Shown here piece after piece: positions 1 through 5,147 of a DNA stretch of 5,147 nucleotides. Numbering within the stretch: the first letter of the stretch is position 1; each line of letters begins with the position of its first letter. Source of the stretch: Pedobacter schmidteae (lineage in GTDB: Bacteria; Bacteroidota; Bacteroidia; Sphingobacteriales; Sphingobacteriaceae); the NCBI GenBank assembly GCA_945906015.1, contig CAMDQV010000171.1, forward strand, positions 1 to 5,147, written 5' to 3'. The position numbers and the translations under genes are program-made. The notes beneath the pieces were generated by a model. The model was not told the DNA's origin. It saw only the letters and a program-made list of their open reading frames with translations, and did not search any database.

Positions 1-415
1 TCTCATCAATACTATTACCAGACAATTTTAATCGAAGAAATAACAATCTGAATTTATCACTAAGAGTACCAATAGGAGATTTGAGCGTTCTAATTAGAGA
101 AGAAGCGTCTCTAAGAGGATCGCCAATTTCATATCTCCCAGAATCAGTAAGAATGATAGAACCCGGACTAAAAGACTGAAGATCAAGTGCTTTATAATCA
201 AGAAAATGTTTTGCTTCAGGATAGGCGGTGAGAAAAACCTGAAAGCCTCTGTCCAGTAAAAATCCATTTATTTTATCTGTCCTGACCCTTCCTCCCGGTC
301 CATCTGAAGCTTCAATGATTTTTACCTTACGACCTGCTGACTTCAAGACACGCGTGGCAGTTAGTCCTGCGAGCCCTGCTCCAATTATTAAGATGTCAAT
401 TTTAGTAGTATTCAA
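1..415 (-). CDS. FAD-dependent amine oxidase / phytoene desaturase-like oxidoreductase, N-terminal part (runs off left edge)
   Basis: The 138 residues present are the FAD-binding front of a flavin amine oxidase/desaturase-type protein. A Rossmann dinucleotide motif GAGLAG is at residues 12-17, the acidic residue that ends the second beta strand and holds the FAD ribose is E35, and the second FAD motif GPGGRVRT is at 39-46, followed by a GF-x-L-D-RGFQ segment typical of the family. The C-terminal substrate domain lies outside the window, so substrate and reaction cannot be stated. No in-frame ATG exists between the upstream in-frame stop and the Rossmann motif. TTG at 415-413 gives a start M-N-T-T-K-I-D, placing the first beta strand at the usual distance; ATT or ATC a few codons earlier are less likely. 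It follows the flavin reductase stop by 30 nt and is probably the fourth gene of the folE operon. The family call is firm, the start moderately so. Confidence 0.85.
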   Translation of the reverse strand, partial: MNTTKIDILIIGAGLAGLTATRVLKSAGRKVKIIEASDGPGGRVRTDKINGFLLDRGFQVFLTAYPEAKHFLDYKALDLQSFSPGSIILTDSGRYEIGDPLRDASSLIRTLKSPIGTLSDKFRLLFLRLKLSGNSIDE

Positions 416-445
416 AATATTTTTTGAATACTGCCAAGAAATGAT

Positions 446-1057
446 TTAAGCAAATTTTGCATACGGCAGTCTACCTAAATGTTCTGTTTCAAAATAACTA
501 TCTAATCCTGCGACTGTAACCGTCCCAGCTTTTATATGATCTACATAACCGTCGATGGCAATAACATCATCATCCATCAAAACATGAACAATTTCACCAA
601 TCAGCATCTTCGTATTATTGATTGAAATATCAATAATCTCTCTCACTTCCATACCGATCTTTATACTTGATTGAGCAACGAATGGAGCCTCAAAATTATC
701 ATAAAAATATTCTTTAAATCCGCAGGGTTCAAATTCTGAATGCCCTGAAGGAAATCTGGCACTTGTTTGATGTGCCTGAGGATACCATTCAGACAAAACA
801 TTATTCAAGGTGTACTGTCCTGTTTGCTTAATATTTTTCAATGAATCATGCTCATCCCCATCAGGTCTGAATATCATGCCAAGTAAAGCAGGACTAGCCC
901 CAAGATGAAAAACTGAGTTAAAAAGCGCTAAATTACTAATTCCTGAAACATTAATCGTTCCAAGCATTTGAAGGCACTTATATCCGGGAAGGCTATTTAC
1001 AAAAGTAGTTTTGTAACGTTTTTCCGTAGCCAAAATATTATCCCGACTAAAATTCAT
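446..1057 (-). CDS. Flavin reductase-like FMN-binding domain protein
   Basis: This 203-residue protein fits the flavin reductase-like (split-barrel, DIM6/NTAB) family in length and layout. The region at 42-66 (N-L-A-L-F-N-S through G-M-I-F-R-P-D) matches the family's FMN-phosphate-binding loop and strand; 71-87 carries the D-x-x-K-N-I-x-x-TGQYTLN pattern; G-E-I-V-H-V at 154-159 is the conserved late strand; the tail has the family's L-G-R-L-x-Y ending. No signal peptide is seen, so it should be cytoplasmic. Family members bind FMN and reduce free flavin with NAD(P)H or act as flavoprotein oxidoreductases; which applies here cannot be read from sequence. Its ATG (1057-1055) is 2 nt after the SDR stop, implying translational coupling in the folE operon. 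It may supply reduced flavin to the adjacent FAD enzyme, which is inference. Confidence 0.85.
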   Translation of the reverse strand: MNFSRDNILATEKRYKTTFVNSLPGYKCLQMLGTINVSGISNLALFNSVFHLGASPALLGMIFRPDGDEHDSLKNIKQTGQYTLNNVLSEWYPQAHQTSARFPSGHSEFEPCGFKEYFYDNFEAPFVAQSSIKIGMEVREIIDISINNTKMLIGEIVHVLMDDDVIAIDGYVDHIKAGTVTVAGLDSYFETEHLGRLPYAKFA

Positions 1058-1059
1058 CT

Positions 1060-1776
1060 TTAAAGATTTTTTAAATTTCCCATTCCACCATCCACTCCTA
1101 GTACCTGACCACTGATCCAGCTACTTTCATCAGTTAATAAAAATGAAATTGCAGATGCTGTATCTTCGGGCTTACCAATTCTACCCAATGGATGTCGTTT
1201 GGCTGAAGTTTCGCGTTTATCTGGTGTATTAAGAAGGTTTGAAGCCAAAGGAGTATCTGTCAATGATGGCGCAACTACATTCACGCGTATATTCTGTGAA
1301 GCAAATTCTGCTGCCAGAGATAATGCAAGACCTTCTACCCCACTTTTTGCAGCCGCAATACTAGCATGATAACTCATACCATTGCGGGCCGCAACAGAAC
1401 TAATCAGTACAATAGAAGATGACTTTGCATTTCTTAATGAACGATAGGCCTGCTGAATAGTTTTTACAGCACCAAGCACATTTAAACGATATTCTGTTAT
1501 AAAATCATCTTCGGTCAAGCGACTAAATGGCTTAAGGGTTATGCTTCCAACTGCATATACCAAACCATGAATTTGCTCGGGCAAAAAATCAATTAGTGAT
1601 ACTTCTTCAGATAAAACATCAAACTTAATATAGTTCACTCCTTCCGGCCATTCATCTGATGCAGTTCGAGAAGCAGTATAAATCTGTGCTCCTTTTGCAG
1701 AAAGTGACTTAACGAGCGTTAAACCAATCCCAGAGCTTCCTCCAATAATGAGAATATTTTTACCACTCAAACTCAT
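1060..1776 (-). CDS. Short-chain dehydrogenase/reductase (SDR) family protein lacking the catalytic tyrosine
   Basis: The protein has 238 residues, a normal size for a classical SDR. The N-terminal nucleotide motif GGSSGIG is at 12-18, D53 sits after the third beta strand, A-V-G at 75-77 replaces the usual NNAG, N99 is the conserved helix-4 asparagine, S127 is the catalytic serine position and K144 the catalytic lysine. The C-terminal G-x-D-G-G at 227-231 is also typical. Thirteen residues after S127, where the catalytic tyrosine of YxxxK should be, there is I140 (I-A-A-A-K); the nearest tyrosine, Y136, is eight residues before the lysine. The protein therefore either uses another acid/base or is not a standard reductase. 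The start overlaps the folE stop by one base (TAATG), arguing for coupled synthesis. In a folE context a pteridine- or sepiapterin-reductase-like role is tempting but unproven. Confidence 0.9.
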   Translation of the reverse strand: MSLSGKNILIIGGSSGIGLTLVKSLSAKGAQIYTASRTASDEWPEGVNYIKFDVLSEEVSLIDFLPEQIHGLVYAVGSITLKPFSRLTEDDFITEYRLNVLGAVKTIQQAYRSLRNAKSSSIVLISSVAARNGMSYHASIAAAKSGVEGLALSLAAEFASQNIRVNVVAPSLTDTPLASNLLNTPDKRETSAKRHPLGRIGKPEDTASAISFLLTDESSWISGQVLGVDGGMGNLKNL

Positions 1777-2462
1777 TAACCTATATGCTTTAAAAATTCA
1801 TTCCTAGTTTCAGGTAATAAGAATTTACCACAATATTCAGCGGTAACGGTAGAACTGTTCATATCTCTTACACCCCTAGATGACACGCAATGATGATGTG
1901 CATCAATGATAACTGCAACATCTTCTGTTCCTAGAGCAAGTTTCATTTCATTGGCAATTTGAATGGTTAGTCTTTCTTGCACCTGTGGTCTTTGTGAATA
2001 ATACTGTACAATACGGTTAAGCTTAGAAAGACCGATTACCTTTCCTTGGCTGATATAAGCCACATGAGCCTTACCCGTAATTGGTACAAAATGATGCTCA
2101 CAATTACTGTAAACTGAGATATTACGTTCAACCAGCATTTGATTGTACTTATAAACATTTTCAAATAAGGTTGGCTTTGGTTTAAGTTTAGGATTCAAAC
2201 CACTGAATATTTCCTTGACGTACATTTTGGCAACCCTTTTTGGAGTATCCTTTAAACTGTCATCAGTCAGATCAAGACCCAGGATATCCATAATTTGTGT
2301 AAAATGTTTACTAATTAGCTGGATTTTTATATCGTCATCCATTTCAAATGCATTCGTCCTTAAAGGCGTATCAAAAGAAGTAGATATATGCTCATCAGAG
2401 ATCATGTCCATTAATTCATCCTCGGTGCTGATCAGATTTCGTAGCGTACTATTAGTATTCAT
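1776..2462 (-). CDS. folE: GTP cyclohydrolase I
   Basis: FolE converts GTP to 7,8-dihydroneopterin triphosphate, the entry step to folate and other pterins, in the cytoplasm as a homodecameric zinc enzyme. The 228 residues compare with 222 in E. coli. Zinc ligands align as C121 and H124 in N-C-E-H-H-F and C192 in D-A-H-H-H-C, with catalytic H123 and H190 alongside. The stretch V-I-G-L-S-K-L-N-R-I-V at 142-152, then Q-R-P-Q-V-Q-E-R-L at 157-165, is diagnostic of the type I enzyme, as is R-G-V-R-D at 196-200. The first 40 residues are the variable N-terminal arm. ATG at 2462-2460 is used; M18 and M20 are possible but would cut an arm that looks family-typical. It is the first gene of the minus-strand operon and overlaps the SDR start by 1 nt. 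Sitting with SDR and flavin genes rather than folate genes, it may be a paralogue for a special pterin. Confidence 0.97.
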   Translation of the reverse strand: MNTNSTLRNLISTEDELMDMISDEHISTSFDTPLRTNAFEMDDDIKIQLISKHFTQIMDILGLDLTDDSLKDTPKRVAKMYVKEIFSGLNPKLKPKPTLFENVYKYNQMLVERNISVYSNCEHHFVPITGKAHVAYISQGKVIGLSKLNRIVQYYSQRPQVQERLTIQIANEMKLALGTEDVAVIIDAHHHCVSSRGVRDMNSSTVTAEYCGKFLLPETRNEFLKHIG

Positions 2463-2488
2463 TAGTATAGTTTCGTATTAATTTGACA

Positions 2489-2496
2489 CAATTATA
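2489..2496 (-). promoter_or_regulatory. Weak candidate -7 element for the folE operon
   Basis: On the minus strand TATAATTG lies 26 nt before the folE ATG and matches the Bacteroidota -7 consensus TAnnTTTG at all but one fixed position. It overlaps an imperfect 13-bp dyad (CAC..GTG, 2487-2499, one mismatched pair) that could be part of an operator. No convincing -33 TTG is found at 19-21 nt further upstream, so this could be chance in AT-rich DNA. Confidence 0.25.
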
Positions 2497-2689
2497 GTGG
2501 TTATGTTTTAATTTTAACGAAGAAATTGGGTCGCACTTTTGTCATAATTAAACTGAAGTACAATACAGGGTAAATTTTAAAGGCAAAAGCGGATATAAAT
2601 CAATAATTTAAAAAATACCACTAGCAGAAAATTTAATAATTAGTACAGTAAAAAAATTTGAAAAACAAAACAAGATCTTATTTCCAGGG

Positions 2690-2705
2690 ATAATAAATTT
2701 ATTAT
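2690..2705. repeat. Perfect 16-bp AT palindrome
   Basis: ATAATAAATTTATTAT reads identically on both strands. It lies 168 nt before the transferase ATG in the divergent spacer. It contains only A and T, in a region rich in both, so it may be chance; an operator is the other possibility. Confidence 0.35.
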
Positions 2706-2864
2706 TTCTGATAAATTTTTAACTGCTATGAATTCTTTGCAACAATTAACCTATAATCCCTACAAAAAGAGTCAAATACAAAAGATATTACAATTGATCC
2801 TAATTAAACGTTTAAACAATCATACCTTTGCATCCGCAACTATAGTGTTGCAAGCTATTCGTTC

Positions 2865-2868
2865 AGGA
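2865..2868 (+). promoter_or_regulatory. Ribosome-binding site supporting the start at 2874
   Basis: AGGA lies 5 nt before ATG 2874. Starts elsewhere in this window mostly lack such a sequence. The same frame is open back to a TAA at 2805-2807 but holds no ATG, so this site and the absence of an earlier ATG together fix the start. Confidence 0.55.
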
Positions 2869-2873
2869 ATATC

Positions 2874-3644
2874 ATGTCAAAACTTAATGCCCGAGATAAA
2901 TTCATTGATTTATCTGATTATGGTAGGCCAATGGGGAAATTATTCGCTAATCAGGTAAGCAGTACTTTTATCACTCCTGTTCATGTAACTTTACTTTTTG
3001 GTATCTGCGGACTAATAGCGATCTATTGCATATTTAATGGCTATTATTGGGGCGCATCCTTTTTTATCATTCTAAAATCAATTATTGATGCTGCCGATGG
3101 AGAACTGGCAAGAATAAATAAAACTCCTTCTTATACAGGAAGATATCTGGACAGTATTTTTGACATAATTTTGAATTTTTTAATCTTCACTGCGATAGCC
3201 TATGTCACAAAAAGCAGCTTTCTATATGCCTTCTTAGCTTTTTTGGGAATACAACTACAGGGAACACTTTATAACTATTATTACGTCATTTTAAGAAATA
3301 GTTCAGAGGGTGGTGATAAAACTAGTAAGATCTTTGAACATGAATCGCCAATAGCTTTACCCGGAGAGGGACAGCGTTCAGTAGATATTTTATTCTACAT
3401 ATATTACCTAGTATATGGCTTTTTTGATAAAATAATCCATGTTTTAGATCCTGAGGCTTTTAAAGTTAAAATCTTTCCATCTTGGTTTATGACTTTAATT
3501 TCGATTTATGGATTGGGTTTTCAATTGCTCATTATTGCATTTATGCTTCCCATGAATTTAATTCAATACATCGTTCCGTTCTTTATTGTTTACAGCTTTT
3601 TTATCATTATTTTGATTAGTATCAGGAAAATTAAAATAATTTAA
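2874..3644 (+). CDS. CDP-alcohol phosphatidyltransferase family membrane protein
   Basis: Enzymes of this family move a substituted phosphate from a CDP-linked donor to an alcohol, usually making phospholipids at the inner membrane. The full signature D-x2-D-G-x2-A-R-x8-G-x3-D-x3-D is intact: D72, D75, G76, A79, R80, G89, D93 and D97, the aspartates being the metal-binding and catalytic set. The 256-residue protein has a polar N-terminal segment (1-30), then hydrophobic stretches near 36-57, 60-71, 96-112, 116-134, 172-188, 206-226 and 230-250, consistent with about six membrane helices. A polar loop at about 141-170 (GGDKTSK...PGEGQRS) separates the two helix groups and is longer than in small PgsA-type enzymes. 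The alcohol acceptor cannot be deduced; phosphatidylglycerophosphate, phosphatidylinositol-like or phosphoethanolamine/choline products are all possible. It stands alone, with spacers on both sides, so context does not help. Confidence 0.92.
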   Translation: MSKLNARDKFIDLSDYGRPMGKLFANQVSSTFITPVHVTLLFGICGLIAIYCIFNGYYWGASFFIILKSIIDAADGELARINKTPSYTGRYLDSIFDIILNFLIFTAIAYVTKSSFLYAFLAFLGIQLQGTLYNYYYVILRNSSEGGDKTSKIFEHESPIALPGEGQRSVDILFYIYYLVYGFFDKIIHVLDPEAFKVKIFPSWFMTLISIYGLGFQLLIIAFMLPMNLIQYIVPFFIVYSFFIIILISIRKIKII

Positions 3645-3665
3645 GCCAGAATTTGAATTCATATA

Positions 3666-3691
3666 TTAATTTCCGATAAATTAGAAATTAA
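3666..3691 (+). terminator. Weak hairpin after the CDP-alcohol transferase gene
   Basis: TTAATTTC (3666-3673) pairs with GAAATTAA (3684-3691), an 8-bp stem with a 10-nt loop, 21 nt past the stop codon. It is AT-rich and no T-run follows, so it is at best a poor intrinsic terminator. It might instead be a 3'-end stabiliser or chance. Confidence 0.2.
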
Positions 3692-3858
3692 GCACCCCAT
3701 TCTTAAAAACATTGATCCTGTTTACTATTGTTTGCTTAACAACATCTTTTTACATGTTCAGAATGAAAAAATCATTATTTTTTGTAACAGATTAATGAAC
3801 AATCTTTTTTTAATCCATAATTTTTCTGAAATTGTCAAAAATTTAAAACAAAAAAATT

Positions 3859-4044
3859 ATGGCAGGTTTAGGTGGTCCCGAAATTATTTTAATTGTATTG
3901 GTCATATTATTGATGTTCGGCGGGAAGAAACTCCCAGAGCTTATGCGCGGTTTAGGTCGTGGCATGAAAGAATTTAAAGATGCTAAAGACGGAACTTCAG
4001 AAGAAACTGAAGTTAAACAAGCTCCGGTAATAAAAGAAAACTAA
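3859..4044 (+). CDS. tatA: Sec-independent (twin-arginine) translocase subunit TatA
   Basis: TatA assembles around TatC to form the pore that exports folded twin-arginine proteins across the inner membrane. The 61-residue protein has the complete family design: a short periplasmic N-terminus with polar E8 (the Q8 position in E. coli), one membrane helix at about 7-20, the hinge F20-G21 followed by G-K-K-L-P-E-L (22-28), an amphipathic helix to about residue 42 (R-G-L-G-R-G-M-K-E-F-K), and a short charged, disordered tail. Length is at the small end but normal for Bacteroidota. The start follows an A-rich tract without a Shine-Dalgarno sequence. No tatC is adjacent, so the translocase genes are split or tatC is elsewhere. 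It is probably monocistronic, with a strong hairpin right after the stop. Confidence 0.96.
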   Translation: MAGLGGPEIILIVLVILLMFGGKKLPELMRGLGRGMKEFKDAKDGTSEETEVKQAPVIKEN

Positions 4045-4045
4045 T

Positions 4046-4073
4046 AAAAAAGGGTCCGAAAAGACCCTTTTTT
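4046..4073. terminator. Bidirectional intrinsic terminator between tatA and bcp
   Basis: AAAAAAGGGTC (4046-4056) and GACCCTTTTTT (4063-4073) form a perfect 11-bp stem with a 6-nt loop. Because the stem is A-rich on one side and T-rich on the other, both strands show a stem with a U-tract. It begins 1 nt after the tatA stop and 35 nt beyond the end of the convergent peroxiredoxin gene, so it can stop transcription from both. Confidence 0.92.
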
Positions 4074-4107
4074 ATGTTTTAACCATTCGTTTATTAAAAT
4101 ATCTTTC

Positions 4108-4629
4108 TTAATTCTTTCCTAATATCTGACTGGCATGATTCTTTGTATCAATCTCAGTAATCACCCGATTAATATATCCATCCTTATTAATTAGAAATGT
4201 AGTACGTGTTGTGCTGAAAGCCTTAATTCCGTTTTTTTCTTTCTCTGTCCAGACACCATAGTTTTTTACGATCGTTTTATCTACATCAGCCAATAAAGAA
4301 AATGGCAAAGCATTTTTTTCTATAAAACTTCTGTGCGAAGCTTCATCATCTATACTTACTCCAAGTATGATATAACCTTCCTTTTTAAGCTCTTTAAAAT
4401 TATCACGCAAGCTACAAGCTTGAGCAGTACACCCAGAGGTATTATCTTTTGGATAAAAATAAAGCACTAATTTTTTGCCTTTAAACTGACCGAGCGAAAC
4501 AGTTTTACCATTTTGATCTTTTGAAGTAAAATCAGGGGCCTTATCTCCTGCCTTTAATAGGGTCTGAGCCTGATTAACCATCGGAGAAATAAGAAGGAGC
4601 AGCAGTACTATTTTAATAAATGATTTCAT
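4108..4629 (-). CDS. bcp: Exported Bcp/PrxQ-type thiol peroxidase (peroxiredoxin)
   Basis: This protein should reduce hydrogen peroxide and organic hydroperoxides using thiol reductants. The peroxiredoxin core starts at about residue 26. The active-site motif P60-x3-T64-x2-C67 carries the peroxidatic cysteine C67; C72, five residues on, is the PrxQ-type resolving cysteine; R142 in T-R-T-T-F-L-I is the conserved arginine. S65 stands where many homologues have proline (T-P-G-C). Unlike classical cytoplasmic Bcp of about 155 residues, it has an N-terminal extension of about 22 residues: M-K-S-F-I-K, a run of leucines, then polar residues ending near N-Q-A-Q, which looks like a Sec signal peptide cut near residue 21 or 22. 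It therefore probably acts in the periplasm, needing an exported thiol reductant. It is convergent with tatA, shares its terminator and appears to be a single-gene unit. Confidence 0.93.
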   Translation of the reverse strand: MKSFIKIVLLLLLISPMVNQAQTLLKAGDKAPDFTSKDQNGKTVSLGQFKGKKLVLYFYPKDNTSGCTAQACSLRDNFKELKKEGYIILGVSIDDEASHRSFIEKNALPFSLLADVDKTIVKNYGVWTEKEKNGIKAFSTTRTTFLINKDGYINRVITEIDTKNHASQILGKN

Positions 4630-4691
4630 AGTTTATAAGTTTTTCTTAAAAATACAATTTTCAATTTAAAGGATCATAGTGAGAATTAAAT

Positions 4692-4713
4692 TTAAAGAAA
4701 ATCTTTTCTTTAA
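4692..4713. promoter_or_regulatory. Near-perfect 22-bp dyad upstream of bcp, possible operator
   Basis: TTAAAGAAAA (4692-4701) and TTTTCTTTAA (4704-4713) are exact inverted repeats separated by TC. The dyad sits 63 nt before the bcp ATG and 15 nt after the stop codon of the upstream minus-strand gene. It could be a regulator site for bcp or a weak AU-rich hairpin at the end of the upstream transcript; on the minus strand there is no long T-run directly after it. Function is not shown. Confidence 0.4.
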
Positions 4714-4727
4714 CTGAATGATACTAA

Positions 4728-5147
4728 TTAAAACATATAAACCGCAATATCTCCGGCACCCACATCAACTGTAGTGTCATAAACTTTTGCGGGCACAATG
4801 GAGCCATCTTTCAATACCCTCTTCAAATTATCATTGCCTAATAGAGTCAATTGCATACTGTGTTTATAATCCATATTAACGATTACAAGAAATTGCTTAT
4901 CCCCATTTTCAAGGATGGATACTATGGCAGGCTTTCCACCAGTTTCCAAAACTTTCAAAGATGCCGGAAGCGTAGATAAACGATTTGTTCCAATTGGTGT
5001 TTCCTTTCCAGCAAAGTTGATTGATATCAATTTAGCCCCATAAAATACTCCTGCCAGATTTTTTATTTCCTGGTTTAATAGTTTAATATCATCATAAACA
5101 GCTGATCTTTTACCTGTTAAAGAGATTGGTGCTCCTCGAAAATCTTC
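4728..5147 (-). CDS. C-terminal part of a larger protein, probably a glycoside hydrolase (enters from right edge)
   Basis: The frame is open from the right edge to TAA at 4730-4728, giving 139 residues without the protein's start. A short internal frame beginning at TTG 5030 is not the gene start, because the same frame continues upstream without a stop. The first third (D-F-R-G-A-P-I-S, then V-Y-D-D-I-K-L-L-N-Q-E-I-K-N-L) resembles the end of the catalytic barrel in beta-galactosidase-like or related glycoside hydrolases of Bacteroidota. The remainder is rich in short beta strands, with a typical sequence of a small C-terminal beta-sandwich: F-L-V-I-V-N-M-D (residues about 86-93), then a final V-D-V-G-A-G-D-I-A-V-Y strand. 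No catalytic residues are visible in this part. The family assignment is by general resemblance only; another sugar-active or secreted protein is possible. Confidence 0.5.
   Translation of the reverse strand, partial: EDFRGAPISLTGKRSAVYDDIKLLNQEIKNLAGVFYGAKLISINFAGKETPIGTNRLSTLPASLKVLETGGKPAIVSILENGDKQFLVIVNMDYKHSMQLTLLGNDNLKRVLKDGSIVPAKVYDTTVDVGAGDIAVYMF

Larger units (their letters stand above)
2463..2873. other. 411-nt AT-rich divergent intergenic region
   Basis: No gene is supported here. The stretch separates the minus-strand folE operon from the plus-strand CDP-alcohol transferase gene, so it must hold both promoters, unless the latter gene is transcribed from elsewhere. What can be seen: the weak folE -7 candidate at 2489-2496, a perfect 16-bp AT-only palindrome at 2690-2705, a small GCAAC/GTTGC stem-loop at 2836-2851 and an AGGA ribosome-binding site at 2865-2868. 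A plus-strand open frame starting at 2728 has low-complexity, Lys/Ile/Asn-rich content and overlaps the transferase start in another frame, so it is not called. No tRNA-like or riboswitch-like fold was recognised. Confidence 0.7.

Noticed and set aside
2215..2481. Plus-strand open frame of 88 codons opposite folE
   Set aside because: It lies almost wholly antisense to the well-supported folE gene and its translation is a hydrophobic, Ser/Ile-rich sequence with no recognisable family.
2482..2509. TTTGACA with TATGTTTT as a plus-strand promoter
   Set aside because: The spacing is 16 nt, short of the roughly 19 nt expected for Bacteroidota TTTG/TAnnTTTG promoters, and the next plus-strand gene is more than 360 nt away.
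2657..2686. TTTG at 2657-2660 with TATTTCCA at 2679-2686 as a promoter for the CDP-alcohol transferase
   Set aside because: Spacing is near right (18 nt), but the -7 half matches only three of six fixed bases.
2836..2851. GCAAC/GTTGC stem-loop before the transferase ATG as a regulatory hairpin
   Set aside because: A 5-bp stem with a 6-nt loop is too small to separate from chance without conservation.
2728..2958. Plus-strand open frame of 76 codons in the spacer before the CDP-alcohol transferase
   Set aside because: It overlaps the start of the transferase by 85 nt in another frame, has composition expected from AT-rich noncoding DNA, no ribosome-binding site and no recognisable motif.
3645..3858. 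Spacer between the CDP-alcohol transferase and tatA as an RNA gene or promoter site
   Set aside because: Only a weak AT hairpin and several near-miss TA-T-rich boxes were found; no -33/-7 pair with proper spacing and no known RNA fold was recognised.
3732..3977. Plus-strand open frame of 81 codons overlapping tatA
   Set aside because: Its second half is the tatA sequence read in the wrong frame; tatA itself is unmistakable.

Overview
The window is AT-rich and reads as chromosome of a Bacteroidota bacterium, most likely a Sphingobacteriaceae/Pedobacter-type organism. The reasons are the AT-rich spacers, the near absence of Shine-Dalgarno sequences before most starts, a small TatA of Bacteroidota type, a signal-peptide-bearing Bcp/PrxQ peroxiredoxin and the style of the FolE sequence. 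The genus is inferred, not proven.

Positions 1-2462 hold a tightly packed minus-strand operon, read right to left: folE (GTP cyclohydrolase I), an SDR-family protein overlapping folE by one base (TAATG), a flavin reductase-like FMN protein 2 nt further on, and after 30 nt the N-terminal part of a FAD-dependent amine-oxidase/desaturase-like protein that runs off the left edge and seems to begin at TTG. This pterin + SDR + flavin + FAD-oxidase combination resembles, from memory, accessory clusters that travel with photolyase/cryptochrome genes and B12-dependent LitR/CarH regulators. No photolyase or regulator gene lies in the window, so the light link is a hypothesis. The SDR has isoleucine where the catalytic tyrosine should be.

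Positions 2463-2873 are a 411-nt AT-rich spacer, divergent between folE and a plus-strand CDP-alcohol phosphatidyltransferase family gene (2874-3644) with a complete catalytic motif but unknown alcohol substrate. After another spacer comes tatA (3859-4044), the pore-forming subunit of twin-arginine export, ended by a strong hairpin (4046-4073) shared with the convergent gene on its right.

That convergent gene is an exported Bcp/PrxQ-type peroxiredoxin (4108-4629, minus). Upstream of it is a near-perfect 22-bp dyad at 4692-4713, then the C-terminal 139 residues of a larger minus-strand protein that enters from the right edge, probably a glycoside hydrolase-like enzyme. No RNA gene, CRISPR array or mobile element was seen. 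The right half looks like ordinary housekeeping sequence; the operon on the left is the most interesting part.
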